Positions 9,194-17,125 of a stretch of DNA of 36,299 bases are shown here, one piece after another; the stretch's first letter is position 1; each line of letters opens with the position of its first letter. Location: the NCBI GenBank assembly GCA_020692235.1, contig JAIMKU010000008.1, positions 1 to 36,299 on the forward strand, given 5' to 3'. The notes below the pieces were generated by a model. It saw only the letters and a program-made list of their open reading frames with translations. It was not told the DNA's origin and made no database searches. The DNA is from Hydrogenophilus sp. (GTDB lineage Bacteria; Pseudomonadota; Gammaproteobacteria; Burkholderiales; Thiobacillaceae). Position numbers and translations under genes: made by a program.

Positions 9194-10540
9194 ATGTTCG
9201 ACAATCTTACCGATCGCCTGTCCAAAGTCGTCAAAGGCCTGAGGGGCCAAGGCCGACTTAGCGAAACCAACATCCAGGACGCCCTGCGCGAGGTTCGCAT
9301 TGCCCTGCTGGAGGCCGATGTCGCCCTCCCCGTAGTGCGTGATTTCATTGCCAAGGTCAAGGAAAAGGCCATGGGCCAGGAGGTGCTGCAAAGCCTCACC
9401 CCCGGCCAGATACTGATCGGCATCGTCCACAAGGAACTCACCGCGCTGATGGGCGAGCAGGCCGCGCCGCTCGACTTCGCCACCCAGCCGCCGGCAGTGT
9501 TCCTGATGGCCGGTCTGCAAGGTGCCGGCAAGACCACCACCTGCGGCAAGCTGGTCCGGCTGATCCGCGAGCGCGGCAAAAAAAAGGTGCTACTGGTCTC
9601 CACCGACGTCTACAGGCCCGCCGCCATCGACCAGTTACGGACCGTGGCCGGTCAGGCCGAGGCCGACTTCTTCCCCTCCTCGCCCGACCAGAGGCCGCTC
9701 GACATCGCCCTGGCCGCGCTCGATCACGCCAAGCGCCACTTTCATGACGTACTGATCGTCGACACCGCCGGCCGCCTGCACGTTGACGAAGCCATGATGC
9801 AGGAGATTCAGGCACTGCATAAAGCGCTCGACCCGGTCGAAACCCTGTTCGTGGTTGACGCCATGCAGGGCCAGGACGCGGTCAACACCGCCAAGGCCTT
9901 CAACGATGCCCTACCGCTCACTGGCGTCGCGCTGACCAAGCTGGACGGCGACTCGCGCGGCGGCGCCGCGCTGTCGGTGCGCCAGATCACCGGCAAGCCG
10001 ATCAAGGTGGTCGGCGTCGGCGAGAAATTGAGCGGCATCGAGGTCTTCCACCCGGAACGTATGGCCAGCCGCATACTGGGTATGGGCGACGTGCTGTCGC
10101 TGATCGAAGAAGCGCACCGCAACGTCGATCACGCCGAGGCGCTGAAGACCGTCCAGAAGCTCAAGAGCGGCAAAGGCTTCGACCTGGAAGACTTCAAGGC
10201 CCAGATGCAGCAGATGAAGAAACTGGGTGGGCTATCCTCACTGGTGGACAAGCTGCCCAGCGCCAGCAAGGTCGGCGCCGACGACATCGCCCAAGGCGAG
10301 AAACAGATGCAGCGCATCGAAGGCATCATCAACTCCATGACCCCCAGAGAACGCCAGCGGCCGGAACTGCTCAAGGCCTCACGCAAGCGCCGCGTCGCCG
10401 CCGGCGCCGGCGTGACCGTACAGGAGGTAAACCGCCTCCTGAACCAGTTCGAACAGGCCCAGAAGATGATGAAATCGCTCGGCAAGGGCGGCCTGTCCAA
10501 GATGATGCGCGGCATGAAAGGCATGTTGCCGGGTATGTAG
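9194..10540 (+). CDS. ffh: Signal recognition particle protein Ffh (SRP54)
   Basis: 448 residues, standard for bacterial Ffh. In order: N domain (about 1-85), GTPase G domain with the P-loop in GLQGAGKTTT (about 104-113), DTAGRLHVDE, TKLDGDSRGGAALS, then the Met-rich M domain (from about 300, ending QMMKSLGKGGLSKMMRGMKGMLPGM-type sequence). Ffh binds 4.5S RNA and signal sequences of nascent inner-membrane proteins and delivers them to FtsY. ATG at 9194. The next gene, rpsP, starts 147 bases downstream from its own predicted promoter, so ffh is probably a separate unit. Confidence 0.98.
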   Translation: MFDNLTDRLSKVVKGLRGQGRLSETNIQDALREVRIALLEADVALPVVRDFIAKVKEKAMGQEVLQSLTPGQILIGIVHKELTALMGEQAAPLDFATQPPAVFLMAGLQGAGKTTTCGKLVRLIRERGKKKVLLVSTDVYRPAAIDQLRTVAGQAEADFFPSSPDQRPLDIALAALDHAKRHFHDVLIVDTAGRLHVDEAMMQEIQALHKALDPVETLFVVDAMQGQDAVNTAKAFNDALPLTGVALTKLDGDSRGGAALSVRQITGKPIKVVGVGEKLSGIEVFHPERMASRILGMGDVLSLIEEAHRNVDHAEALKTVQKLKSGKGFDLEDFKAQMQQMKKLGGLSSLVDKLPSASKVGADDIAQGEKQMQRIEGIINSMTPRERQRPELLKASRKRRVAAGAGVTVQEVNRLLNQFEQAQKMMKSLGKGGLSKMMRGMKGMLPGM

Positions 10541-10571
10541 CGGCCGGCTGCCAAGCAAAACAATAACTTGC

Positions 10572-10600
10572 TTGATTCGGGCCGCCGCTTTCAATACAAT
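10572..10600 (+). promoter_or_regulatory. Predicted promoter of the rpsP-rimM-trmD-rplS operon
   Basis: TTGATT (10572-10577), 17-base spacer, TACAAT (10595-10600, five of six). The leader of about 80 bases that follows contains a CGCGG-TTTT-CCGCG hairpin (10602-10615) and a 7-bp pairing CGCTGAT/ATCAGCG (10618-10624 with 10643-10649), so it is structured. Confidence 0.55.
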
Positions 10601-10687
10601 TCGCGGTTTTCCGCGTGCGCTGATTGATACTTGCAACAAAGCATCAGCGGCGGCGCGCCCCGGAAACTGAACAGGACACAACAGAAC

Positions 10688-10939
10688 ATGGTCACCATTC
10701 GTCTTTCCCGTGGCGGATCCAAGAATCGCCCCTTCTACAACATCGTGGTGGCGGACTCCCGCAACCGTCGCGACGGCCGCTTCATCGAGCGGCTCGGCTT
10801 CTACAACCCGGTCGCATCCGGCAGCGACGAGGCCCTGCGCATCAACCAGGAGCGTCTGGCCTACTGGCAAGGCGTGGGCGCGCAAGTATCCGAGACCGTC
10901 ACCAGGCTGACCCGTGCCGTCAAGCCGGTCGCGGCCTGA
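10688..10939 (+). CDS. rpsP: 30S ribosomal protein S16
   Basis: 83 residues, the normal S16 length. It begins [20 protein letters not shown] and contains the conserved [15 protein letters not shown]16 helps assemble the 5' and central domains of 16S rRNA. ATG at 10688 is preferred because it matches the family start exactly; the frame is open further upstream to 10631 but that part lies in the structured leader and is not conserved. First gene of rpsP-rimM-trmD-rplS. Confidence 0.97.
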   Translation: MVTIRLSRGGSKNRPFYNIVVADSRNRRDGRFIERLGFYNPVASGSDEALRINQERLAYWQGVGAQVSETVTRLTRAVKPVAA

Positions 10940-11444
10940 GGATAGCGCGGACGATCCGGTCGTCATGGGGCGGGCCGCCGCCCCTTATGCGATACATGGC
11001 TGGATCAAGGTCCAGACCTATACGGAATACCTGGACAACCTGCTGGACTATCCGGTCTGGCGTCTAGGCAAGGCCGGCCAGTGGCGGGCCTACACAGTCC
11101 TGGAGGCCAAGGCCCATGGCCAGAGTCTGGTCGCCCAACTGGAGGGGGTCGACGACCGCAGCGCAGCGGAGACCCTGACCGGGATGGACATCGCGGTCGC
11201 GCGGAAGGAACTGCCGCTGGCCGGCGAAAACGAGTTTTACTGGGACGACCTGATCGGTTTGACGGTCGTCAACACCGACGGCGAGACGCTGGGCAAGGTG
11301 ACCGGGCTGCTGGAGACCGGCGCCCACAGCGTGCTCAAGGTAATGGGCGAGCGGGAACACCTGATCCCCTTCGTCGCGGCCATCGTCCGGGACGTGGTCA
11401 CCGAATCGGGGCAGATCGTAGTGGACTGGGGCGCCGACTGGTGA
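10914..11444 (+). CDS. rimM: Ribosome maturation factor RimM
   Basis: 176 residues with the RimM N-terminal barrel ([19 protein letters not shown] onward) and the C-terminal PRC-barrel ([13 protein letters not shown] onward). RimM binds S19 and aids maturation of the 30S head. The GTG at 10914 lies inside rpsP (26-base overlap) and gives a 17-residue lead before VVMGR, similar to the lead in E. coli RimM. An ATG at 10965 is the alternative start. The stop overlaps the GTG start of trmD (GTGA). Confidence 0.93.
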   Translation: MPSSRSRPEDSADDPVVMGRAAAPYAIHGWIKVQTYTEYLDNLLDYPVWRLGKAGQWRAYTVLEAKAHGQSLVAQLEGVDDRSAAETLTGMDIAVARKELPLAGENEFYWDDLIGLTVVNTDGETLGKVTGLLETGAHSVLKVMGEREHLIPFVAAIVRDVVTESGQIVVDWGADW

Positions 11445-12205
11445 CACCGCAGTATCACGTAGTCACCCTGTTCCCGGCCCTGTTCACGGCCTTGACGGAA
11501 TACGGCGTCAGCGGCCGGGCGATCAGGAACAAGCTGGTCGAGTTGAAATTCTGGGACCCACGGGATTTCACCTCGGACAGCTACCGGACGGTGGACGACC
11601 GGCCATTCGGCGGCGGCCCCGGCATGGTGCTGATGGCTGAACCGCTGGACCTGGCCCTGACCGCCGCGAAAACGGCCTTGCGCCGCGCTGGAATTACCCA
11701 GCCTCGCCTGGTTTATCTTTCGCCCCAGGGGCGGACGCTAAACCAGACACTGGTTGAGGAACTGGCCAGGGAACCGGCTTTGGTGTTGCTGGCCGGCCGT
11801 TACGAAGGCATCGACGAGCGCCTGTTCGCCCGTCACCCGATGGCTGAAGTCTCCATCGGAGACTATGTCCTGTCGGGCGGCGAGTTGCCGGCCATGGTGC
11901 TGATGGATGCGCTGATTCGCACCATCCCCGGCGCCTTGGGACACGCCGACTCGGCCAGCGAGGACTCCTTCGCCGACGGTCTGCTGGATTGTCCGCATTA
12001 CACCCGGCCAGAGGTCTATCTGGGCGGTGAGGCGCCGCCGGTATTATTGTCCGGCAACCATGGCGACGTGGCCCGCTGGCGCCTCAAGCAGGGTCTGGGG
12101 CGAACCTGGCAACGGCGGCCAGACCTGTTGCAAGGCCGGCCATTGAGCCGCGAAGAACAGAATTTGCTCGACGAATTTCGTCGAGAAACGGGCGATACGG
12201 TCTAA
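11441..12205 (+). CDS. trmD: tRNA (guanine-N1)-methyltransferase TrmD
   Basis: 254 residues. TrmD transfers a methyl group from S-adenosylmethionine to N1 of G37 in tRNAs and prevents +1 frameshifting. The SPOUT trefoil-knot elements are visible: [25 protein letters not shown] and [15 protein letters not shown]. The start is GTG at 11441, overlapping the rimM stop by four bases; it gives the family-typical N-terminus [11 protein letters not shown]. The open frame extends upstream to 11081 but that part is an out-of-frame reading of rimM. The stop codon lies in the loop of a hairpin (12191-12215). Confidence 0.97.
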   Translation: MTPQYHVVTLFPALFTALTEYGVSGRAIRNKLVELKFWDPRDFTSDSYRTVDDRPFGGGPGMVLMAEPLDLALTAAKTALRRAGITQPRLVYLSPQGRTLNQTLVEELAREPALVLLAGRYEGIDERLFARHPMAEVSIGDYVLSGGELPAMVLMDALIRTIPGALGHADSASEDSFADGLLDCPHYTRPEVYLGGEAPPVLLSGNHGDVARWRLKQGLGRTWQRRPDLLQGRPLSREEQNLLDEFRRETGDTV

Positions 12206-12259
12206 CCGTATCGCCATGGCAGACGGCCGACAGGCGCCGTCATTCCCGCCTGCGCGGGA
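12191..12259 (+). repeat. Three consecutive hairpins between trmD and rplS
   Basis: First: a perfect 10-bp stem, GGCGATACGG and CCGTATCGCC (12191-12215), with the trmD TAA in its five-base loop. Second: GACGGC/GCCGTC (12222-12241). Third: TCCCGC-CTGC-GCGGGA (12244-12259), which together with its flanks resembles the small CATTCCCGC...GCGGGAA repeats dispersed in many proteobacterial genomes. None has a following T-run, so termination is not predicted. They may separate the expression of the low-abundance enzyme TrmD from the abundant protein L19. Confidence 0.6.
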
Positions 12260-12340
12260 GCGACGAAGCATCAAGGCCGATTTATAAACCGCGCCATGTC
12301 TCCACGGAGACCTCTAACGCGAATACCGAAGGAAATAGCG

Positions 12341-12709
12341 ATGGACCTTATCGAACAACTCGAAAATGAAGAGATTGCCCGCCTGGGCAAGACCCTCCCC
12401 GAATTCGCCCCCGGCGACACCATCGTGGTCCAGGTAAAGATCAAGGAAGGCGACAAAGAACGTTTGCAGGCCTATGAAGGCGTAGTCATCGCCAAGCGCA
12501 ATCGTGGCCTCAATTCCAACTTCATCGTCCGTAAAATATCCGCCGGCGAAGGCGTGGAACGGACCTTCCAGACCTACTCGCCCCTGGTGGCTGGCGTCGA
12601 AGTCAAGCGCCGCGGCGATGTCCGCCGGGCCAAGCTGTACTACCTGCGCGGCCGCACCGGCAAGTCGGCCCGGATCAAGGAAAAGCTAAGCGCCCGCAAG
12701 AAGGGCTGA
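12341..12709 (+). CDS. rplS: 50S ribosomal protein L19
   Basis: 122 residues, typical L19: [40 protein letters not shown] and [18 protein letters not shown] are all conserved. L19 sits at the 30S-50S interface. ATG at 12341 follows a good ribosome binding site (GAAGGAAAT); a longer in-frame ATG at 12296 has none. Last gene of the rpsP operon, closed by the terminator at 12718-12759. Confidence 0.97.
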   Translation: MDLIEQLENEEIARLGKTLPEFAPGDTIVVQVKIKEGDKERLQAYEGVVIAKRNRGLNSNFIVRKISAGEGVERTFQTYSPLVAGVEVKRRGDVRRAKLYYLRGRTGKSARIKEKLSARKKG

Positions 12710-12717
12710 GCGTTTTT

Positions 12718-12759
12718 CGCCCAACAAAAGGCCGCCCATGGGCGGCTTTTTGTTGGGCG
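12718..12759. terminator. Bidirectional intrinsic terminator after rplS
   Basis: A long stem, CGCCCAACAAAA...GGCCGCC with GGCGGC...TTTTTGTTGGGCG, loop CATG. Read on the plus strand it has a G/C core followed by TTTTTG; the A-run in the left arm gives a T-run on the other strand. It can stop rplS transcription and that of the convergent two-component operon. Confidence 0.85.
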
Positions 12760-12817
12760 TTCCATCCCACCTGATTCACTTTAACGGCGTGGGTTTCCTT
12801 GGTCCATACAATGCACT

Positions 12818-14167
12818 CTAACTAAACACCGGAATACGCAGCGTAACGCCCAGCCCTTTGCGGTCCAGTCCGGGGCCAAAATCGAGCTGGGCGCCGTGTA
12901 GTTCGGCGATACGCCGGACGATGGACAGGCCCAGACCGACTCCCTCTATCGACTGCGGTGCGAACCGCTGGAATCGAGTGCCTAGCTTTTCCAAATCCGC
13001 TGGTGCCACACCCGGCCCATCGTCGGCAACCCGCAGCACCGCTTTGCCGGCCTCCCGCGTCATTTGCACGTTGATTCGGCCATCGACCGCGCCATAACGT
13101 AGGGCGTTATCGAGCAGGTTGCGGATCAGTACGCCGAGCAGGTCGGGGTTACCCAAGACGGTCAGATCGGGCTCAATCCGGCATTCCAGGTGGCGGCCTT
13201 TTTCGGCCGCCGTCGGCGTCATTTCCCGAACGGCATCTTCCAGCAACGCGGACAGATCGAATTCCAGATGCTGGGCCGATTCTTGCGCGCCATCCAACCT
13301 GGCCAGCGCCAATAGCTGGCCCACCAGATGGCTCATGCGTTCGGCGCCGCGCAGGGCCTTGGCCACCGCCGCCTGCTTTTCGCTTTCGTCCTGGACTCGT
13401 TGCGCGACCTGCAATTGCACCAGTAATGCGGCCAGCGGGGTACGCAGTTCATGCGCCGCGTCGCTGGTAAAGCGACGCTCGTTGTCCAGGGTGCGGGCCA
13501 CGCGGCCGAACAACCGGTTCATGGTAGCCACCAACGGGCTCAGTTCTAGCGGCAATTCGGCATCCGCCAGCGCGCCTAGCCGTTCCGGTGAACGCACGGC
13601 CAGATCGGCATCCAGCTTGCGCAAGGGGGCCAGGCCGCGATGGATGCCCCACGCCAGCAAGAAGGCCAGGATGGGAATACTGTACAGATAGGGTTTTAAA
13701 TTGACCCAGGCGATATCTCGGCTCAATTCGTCCCGGACATGCATATCCAGCGCCGCCAGAACGTAGTGCTTGTTCTCGTCATCGGCCGCCGCCAGGCAGC
13801 GCCAGGTCGAATCGCCCAGGCGCAAGTTGGAATAGCCAGTCCTGGCCACGCCGGCAGGCCAGGATTGGGCCATATCCGGCGAGTGCAGCAACAACTTGTC
13901 GCCCTCGCGGCCATGCTCCCATATCTGGAAAAGCATGCGCCTGGCTGAGCGGCTGCCCTTGAAGAGGGGGAGTTCCACATTGCGGTCTTCATCGCCCGAG
14001 TGGGCCAGCGCCAGCATGATTCTGGCGTACTGGACCAGTTGGCCATCGACCAGCTCGTCCACTTCGTGCCCGGCCTCCCGGAAGGCCAGCCAACCGCCCG
14101 CCAGGACTACAATCAGGACGGACAGGATGGACAAACTCAGCAAGCGGGTTTGGATGGAGAGACGCAT
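12818..14167 (-). CDS. Sensor histidine kinase, QseC/PmrB-like
   Basis: 449 residues. Two membrane helices (about 10-28 and 160-175) flank a periplasmic domain of about 130 residues with no obvious metal-binding pattern. A HAMP-like linker, the H box HELRTPLAALL (H239), the N box NLLDNALRYG, the G1 box DDGPGV and the G2 box GVGLGLSIV follow. It should autophosphorylate H239 and pass phosphate to the regulator encoded just upstream. The gene starts with the ATG at 14167, which shares one base with the regulator's TGA (TGATG), so the two are translationally coupled. The stimulus cannot be read from the sequence. Confidence 0.92.
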   Translation of the reverse strand: MRLSIQTRLLSLSILSVLIVVLAGGWLAFREAGHEVDELVDGQLVQYARIMLALAHSGDEDRNVELPLFKGSRSARRMLFQIWEHGREGDKLLLHSPDMAQSWPAGVARTGYSNLRLGDSTWRCLAAADDENKHYVLAALDMHVRDELSRDIAWVNLKPYLYSIPILAFLLAWGIHRGLAPLRKLDADLAVRSPERLGALADAELPLELSPLVATMNRLFGRVARTLDNERRFTSDAAHELRTPLAALLVQLQVAQRVQDESEKQAAVAKALRGAERMSHLVGQLLALARLDGAQESAQHLEFDLSALLEDAVREMTPTAAEKGRHLECRIEPDLTVLGNPDLLGVLIRNLLDNALRYGAVDGRINVQMTREAGKAVLRVADDGPGVAPADLEKLGTRFQRFAPQSIEGVGLGLSIVRRIAELHGAQLDFGPGLDRKGLGVTLRIPVFS

Positions 14168-14826
14168 CAGTTCTTATCCAGTAGATAGCCCAGGCCACGC
14201 TGGGTACGAATCGTTGCCGCGCCCAGCTTGCGGCGCAGATGATGGATATGCACCTCGACCGCGTTGGACTCGACGCCCTCGTCCCAGCCATACAGAGCGG
14301 CTTCGAGCTGGCCGCGCGACACGATCCGACCGGCATTGCGCATCAGTATCTCCAGTACCGCGAACTCCTTGGCCGGCAGGTCAAGCGCCTGACCAGCCAG
14401 CCGGGCTCGGCGGGCGGCCGGATCCAATTCCAGGTCACCAACCTGCAAGAGTGGCGTCGCCTGGCCCGACGAACGCCGGATCAAGGCCCGCAAACGGGCA
14501 TTCAGTTCGTCCAGATCGACCGGCTTGATCAGATAGTCGTCGGCGCCGCTATCCAAACCCTTTATCTTGTCCAGGGTCGTGTCCCGTGCGGTCAGCACCA
14601 GCACGGGGGTCACATTGCCGGCCGCGCGCATCTCACGGAGCAGGGAAATGCCATCTAGCCGAGGCAGACCTAGGTCCAACACTACGGCCGCATACTGCTC
14701 GCTGGTCAGTGCCGTCCTGGCCTGTACGCCATCCCGCAACCACTCGGCGTTGTAACCGGCATGGCGCAAGCCGGCCTGCAAACCATCGCCGAGCAAATCG
14801 TCGTCTTCCACCAATAATATCCGCAT
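14167..14826 (-). CDS. OmpR-family response regulator, QseB/PmrA-like
   Basis: 219 residues. Receiver domain with the acidic pocket near VEDDD (8-10), phosphoacceptor D51 in VVLDLGLPRLDG, and K101 in YLIKPVD; then an OmpR/PhoB winged-helix DNA-binding domain (about 127-217) with LPAKEFAVLEILMRN and VHIHHLRRKLG. It is first in a two-gene operon with the sensor kinase. A PmrA-type direct repeat (14870-14886) lies about 45 bases upstream and suggests autoregulation. Assignment to the QseB/PmrA group is from overall sequence flavour. Confidence 0.93.
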   Translation of the reverse strand: MRILLVEDDDLLGDGLQAGLRHAGYNAEWLRDGVQARTALTSEQYAAVVLDLGLPRLDGISLLREMRAAGNVTPVLVLTARDTTLDKIKGLDSGADDYLIKPVDLDELNARLRALIRRSSGQATPLLQVGDLELDPAARRARLAGQALDLPAKEFAVLEILMRNAGRIVSRGQLEAALYGWDEGVESNAVEVHIHHLRRKLGAATIRTQRGLGYLLDKN

Positions 14827-14869
14827 CGTTTGTTCCTCCGACTGGTGTCGCCCAGGTTCTCAATGGCAG

Positions 14870-14886
14870 CTTAGGCCATTCTTAAG
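14870..14886 (-). promoter_or_regulatory. PmrA/QseB-type binding box
   Basis: On the minus strand: CTTAAG, five bases (AATGG), CCTAAG. This fits the PmrA half-site pair (C/T)TTAA(T/G)-N5-(C/T)TTAA(T/G) with one mismatch, about 45 bases upstream of the response-regulator ATG, where autoregulatory boxes of this family are found. Confidence 0.55.
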
Positions 14887-15017
14887 ATTCGCCAGACCTA
14901 GGAGCCTGAGCCACCCCGATTGCCGGGGTGACCGACAAGAGCATTGTGCCCTGGTCGCCGGCGGTCAACCGGAACGCTTCGGCGATCCGGCCCTAGGCGG
15001 TCTTCGGCGCCTGCCGA

Positions 15018-15215
15018 TCAGTGTTTGTGGTGCGTGCTGTCGCAGGCCCCATCGCCGCAGTTGCCATTGCCACAGCAGCCGCAGCCGCCATGCTCGGAAC
15101 GGAATGGCCCGAGTTCCGGGTGACGGCGAGCAAACAGCCGGTAGACCCGCTGCACGACCAACCAGCCAAGCATCAATATCAGTATCAGGCCGATAGTGGT
15201 CAGATAGGTCGTCAT
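15018..15215 (-). CDS. Small Cys-rich single-helix membrane protein, last gene of the rnf operon
   Basis: 65 residues. It starts MTTYLTTIGLILILMLGWLV, giving one membrane helix (about 5-22), then a basic stretch (QRVYRLFARRHPELGPFR), then a tail with five cysteines (C45, C47, C48, C53, C58) and several histidines (H42, H62, H63, H65). The ATG at 15215 overlaps the rnfA stop by four bases (ATGA). I recognise no family with confidence. The layout, one helix plus a cytoplasmic or periplasmic Cys cluster encoded beside rnfA/rnfE, recalls NqrM, the small maturation factor thought to supply iron for the [2Fe-2S] site held by NqrD/NqrE, the homologues of RnfE/RnfA. An analogous role here is inference. 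Confidence 0.75.
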   Translation of the reverse strand: MTTYLTTIGLILILMLGWLVVQRVYRLFARRHPELGPFRSEHGGCGCCGNGNCGDGACDSTHHKH

Positions 15216-15805
15216 TCGCCGGCGCCCAGACCGGCGAAGCCCATGAATGCCAGGGACAAGGTTCCAGCCAGCATCAGCGATAGCGCGGTGCCCTGCACCA
15301 CGTTTGGCACCTTCGCCAGATTCAGCCGTTCGCGCAGGCCGGCCATCAGTACCAGTGCCAGGGTGAAGCCGGTTCCAGCCCCGGCGGCAAAGGTCAGGGC
15401 CTGAATGAAGCTGTATTCGCGCGCAGTCTGGAATAGCGCGACGCCCAGCACGGCACAGTTTGTGGTAATCAGCGGCAGGTAGATACCCAGGGAACGGAAC
15501 AGGGCCGGACTGTATTTCTTTAGCACCATCTCGACCAGTTGCACCGCCGAGGCGATGACCACAATGTAAGAGATCAAGCGCAGGAATTCGAGCTGGAAAT
15601 GCACCACCAGCCAGTTCAGACCAAAGGCGCACAGGCTGGCCACCAACATGACGAAGGTCGTGGCGGCGCCCATTGGCGCGGCGGTATTGAGCTTGCCGGA
15701 CACGCCCAGGAATGGACATAGGCCGAGGAACATGGCCAATACAAAGTTGTTGGCCAGAACAGCCGAGACAAAAATCTGGCCTACGGAAATATCATCCATG
15801 GACAT
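15212..15805 (-). CDS. rnfA: Rnf electron transport complex subunit RnfA
   Basis: 197 residues with six membrane helices, full length for RnfA (NqrE homologue). The conserved membrane cysteines are in FLGLCPFLGVS and TTNCAVLGVAL; with the equivalent pair in RnfE they are expected to hold a [2Fe-2S] cluster in the membrane core. ATG at 15805 (MSMDDISVG), with a second ATG two codons later. It overlaps rnfE by 14 bases and the small Cys-rich gene by four. Confidence 0.95.
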   Translation of the reverse strand: MSMDDISVGQIFVSAVLANNFVLAMFLGLCPFLGVSGKLNTAAPMGAATTFVMLVASLCAFGLNWLVVHFQLEFLRLISYIVVIASAVQLVEMVLKKYSPALFRSLGIYLPLITTNCAVLGVALFQTAREYSFIQALTFAAGAGTGFTLALVLMAGLRERLNLAKVPNVVQGTALSLMLAGTLSLAFMGFAGLGAGE

Positions 15806-16451
15806 GCCCCTCTACCGGTTCGACCCGTTCCAGGCCACCCTTGCGGCTACTCAGCCAGTTGAACAGCAATAGCCAGGCACCAAGCACGAAGAAACCGCCG
15901 GGCGGCAAGACCATCACCACCCAGGGCTGGAAGTCCGGACCGAATAACGGAATACCGAACAGCTTGCCAGCACCGAGTATCTCGCGCACCGAACCGAGCG
16001 CGAACAGGCCGATGGAGAAACCGATACCCATGCCCAAGGCATTGACTACTGTTCTGAAGGGCGGATTCTTCGAGGCATGGGCCTCGGCCCGGCCGAGGAT
16101 GATGCAGTTCACCACGATCAACTGGATGAATGCGCCAAGCGCCTCGTACAACGCCAGGCTGATGGCCTGGATCAGATAGTCGACCACCGTTACGAAGGTG
16201 GCGATGATGACGATGTAGGTGGCGATGCGAACCTCCTTCGGTACCAGTTTCCGGATCAGCGACACCAGCAGGGTCGAGCAAACCAGTACGAAAGCGGTGG
16301 CCAGGCCCATCGACAATGAATTGACCGCCGAGACCGACACGGCCAGGGTCGGGCACATACCCAGGACCATAACGAAGACCGGGTTCTGTTTCCAGATACC
16401 CTCCATGAATTCTTCCAGGTAGGTTAGTTCCTTTTGTCCGGGAATGGCCAT
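15792..16451 (-). CDS. rnfE: Rnf electron transport complex subunit RnfE
   Basis: 219 residues, NqrD homologue with six helices. MVLGMCPTLAVSVSAVNS and IVVNCIILGRAEA carry the conserved cysteines of the intramembrane iron-sulfur site. ATG at 16451 shares one base with the rnfG stop (TGATG); a GTG one codon upstream (16454) is an alternative. The C-terminus is basic and probably cytoplasmic. The order G-E-A matches the clostridial/Bacteroides Rnf operon. Confidence 0.95.
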   Translation of the reverse strand: MAIPGQKELTYLEEFMEGIWKQNPVFVMVLGMCPTLAVSVSAVNSLSMGLATAFVLVCSTLLVSLIRKLVPKEVRIATYIVIIATFVTVVDYLIQAISLALYEALGAFIQLIVVNCIILGRAEAHASKNPPFRTVVNALGMGIGFSIGLFALGSVREILGAGKLFGIPLFGPDFQPWVVMVLPPGGFFVLGAWLLLFNWLSSRKGGLERVEPVEGHVHG

Positions 16452-17125
16452 CACGCGCCTTTCAATTTTTCGAGCTTAGGCGCCAGCAGCGGCAACAGTC
16501 GCCGGGCGCTATCGTTGATACCCTTACCCACGGCCTTGGAGGTCACCGTGGCGCCAGAAATGGCGTCGATCTCCCATGGATGCTGCTTGGTGCCGTGCTT
16601 GACCGTTTTCACCGCATTGGCCAGCGCCTTCATATCCGGGGTCAGGCTAACGTCCAAGGCCACGAAGTTTTTCAGGAATGCGGCGTCGGTCAGTATCTTG
16701 TCGCCGATGCCCGGCGTCTCGCGCATGGCAATCACACCGATGCCGGTGATGATCTGCCTGGCCGGATCATAGGCGTAGAGCACCCGCACCACGTCGGCAT
16801 AACCGGTGGCTGCCGCTTCGGCGGCGATACCCTTTAGCGTACCCGACTGGTCATAGGCGGCGTAGACCTTTACTCCGCCCCGAGGCAGGGTGCCGGCTGC
16901 GGGAACAATACCGCCGGTCGTGGCAATAAATTCCTTCATGCCGGTCGCGCCGGGGATTACTTTGAACACGGCGCGTTCCAGGGCGATGCGCTTGTTGGCG
17001 GTGACCGCCGCCAGCGTGCCCTGGTAGGCCGACACAATCAGGATGCCGCACAGGGTGGCGACCAGGCCCAAGGTCAGAATCATCGCCTTGCTGGAGGTGA
17101 AGGTAGGCGCGGGCGTCGCGTTCAT
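16451..17125 (-). CDS. rnfG: Rnf electron transport complex subunit RnfG
   Basis: 224 residues. One N-terminal membrane helix (about 16-36, MILTLGLVATLCGILIVSA) anchors an FMN-binding domain. The covalent FMN attachment motif is ISGATVTSKAV, the second threonine being the expected flavinylation site. Such proteins need ApbE, which is not encoded in the window. ATG at 17125 overlaps the rnfD stop by four bases. The frame is open further upstream into rnfD but that is not translated as RnfG. Confidence 0.94.
   Translation of the reverse strand: MNATPAPTFTSSKAMILTLGLVATLCGILIVSAYQGTLAAVTANKRIALERAVFKVIPGATGMKEFIATTGGIVPAAGTLPRGGVKVYAAYDQSGTLKGIAAEAAATGYADVVRVLYAYDPARQIITGIGVIAMRETPGIGDKILTDAAFLKNFVALDVSLTPDMKALANAVKTVKHGTKQHPWEIDAISGATVTSKAVGKGINDSARRLLPLLAPKLEKLKGA

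Noticed and set aside
9128-9520. N-terminal extension of the CorE/YpjD frame
   Set aside because: The extension lies over the ffh coding sequence, has no hydrophobic character and the family start is at 9127.
14912-14930. CACCCCG...CGGGGTG hairpin as terminator of the rnf operon
   Set aside because: A 7-bp stem is present but no T-run follows on the minus strand, so termination cannot be claimed.
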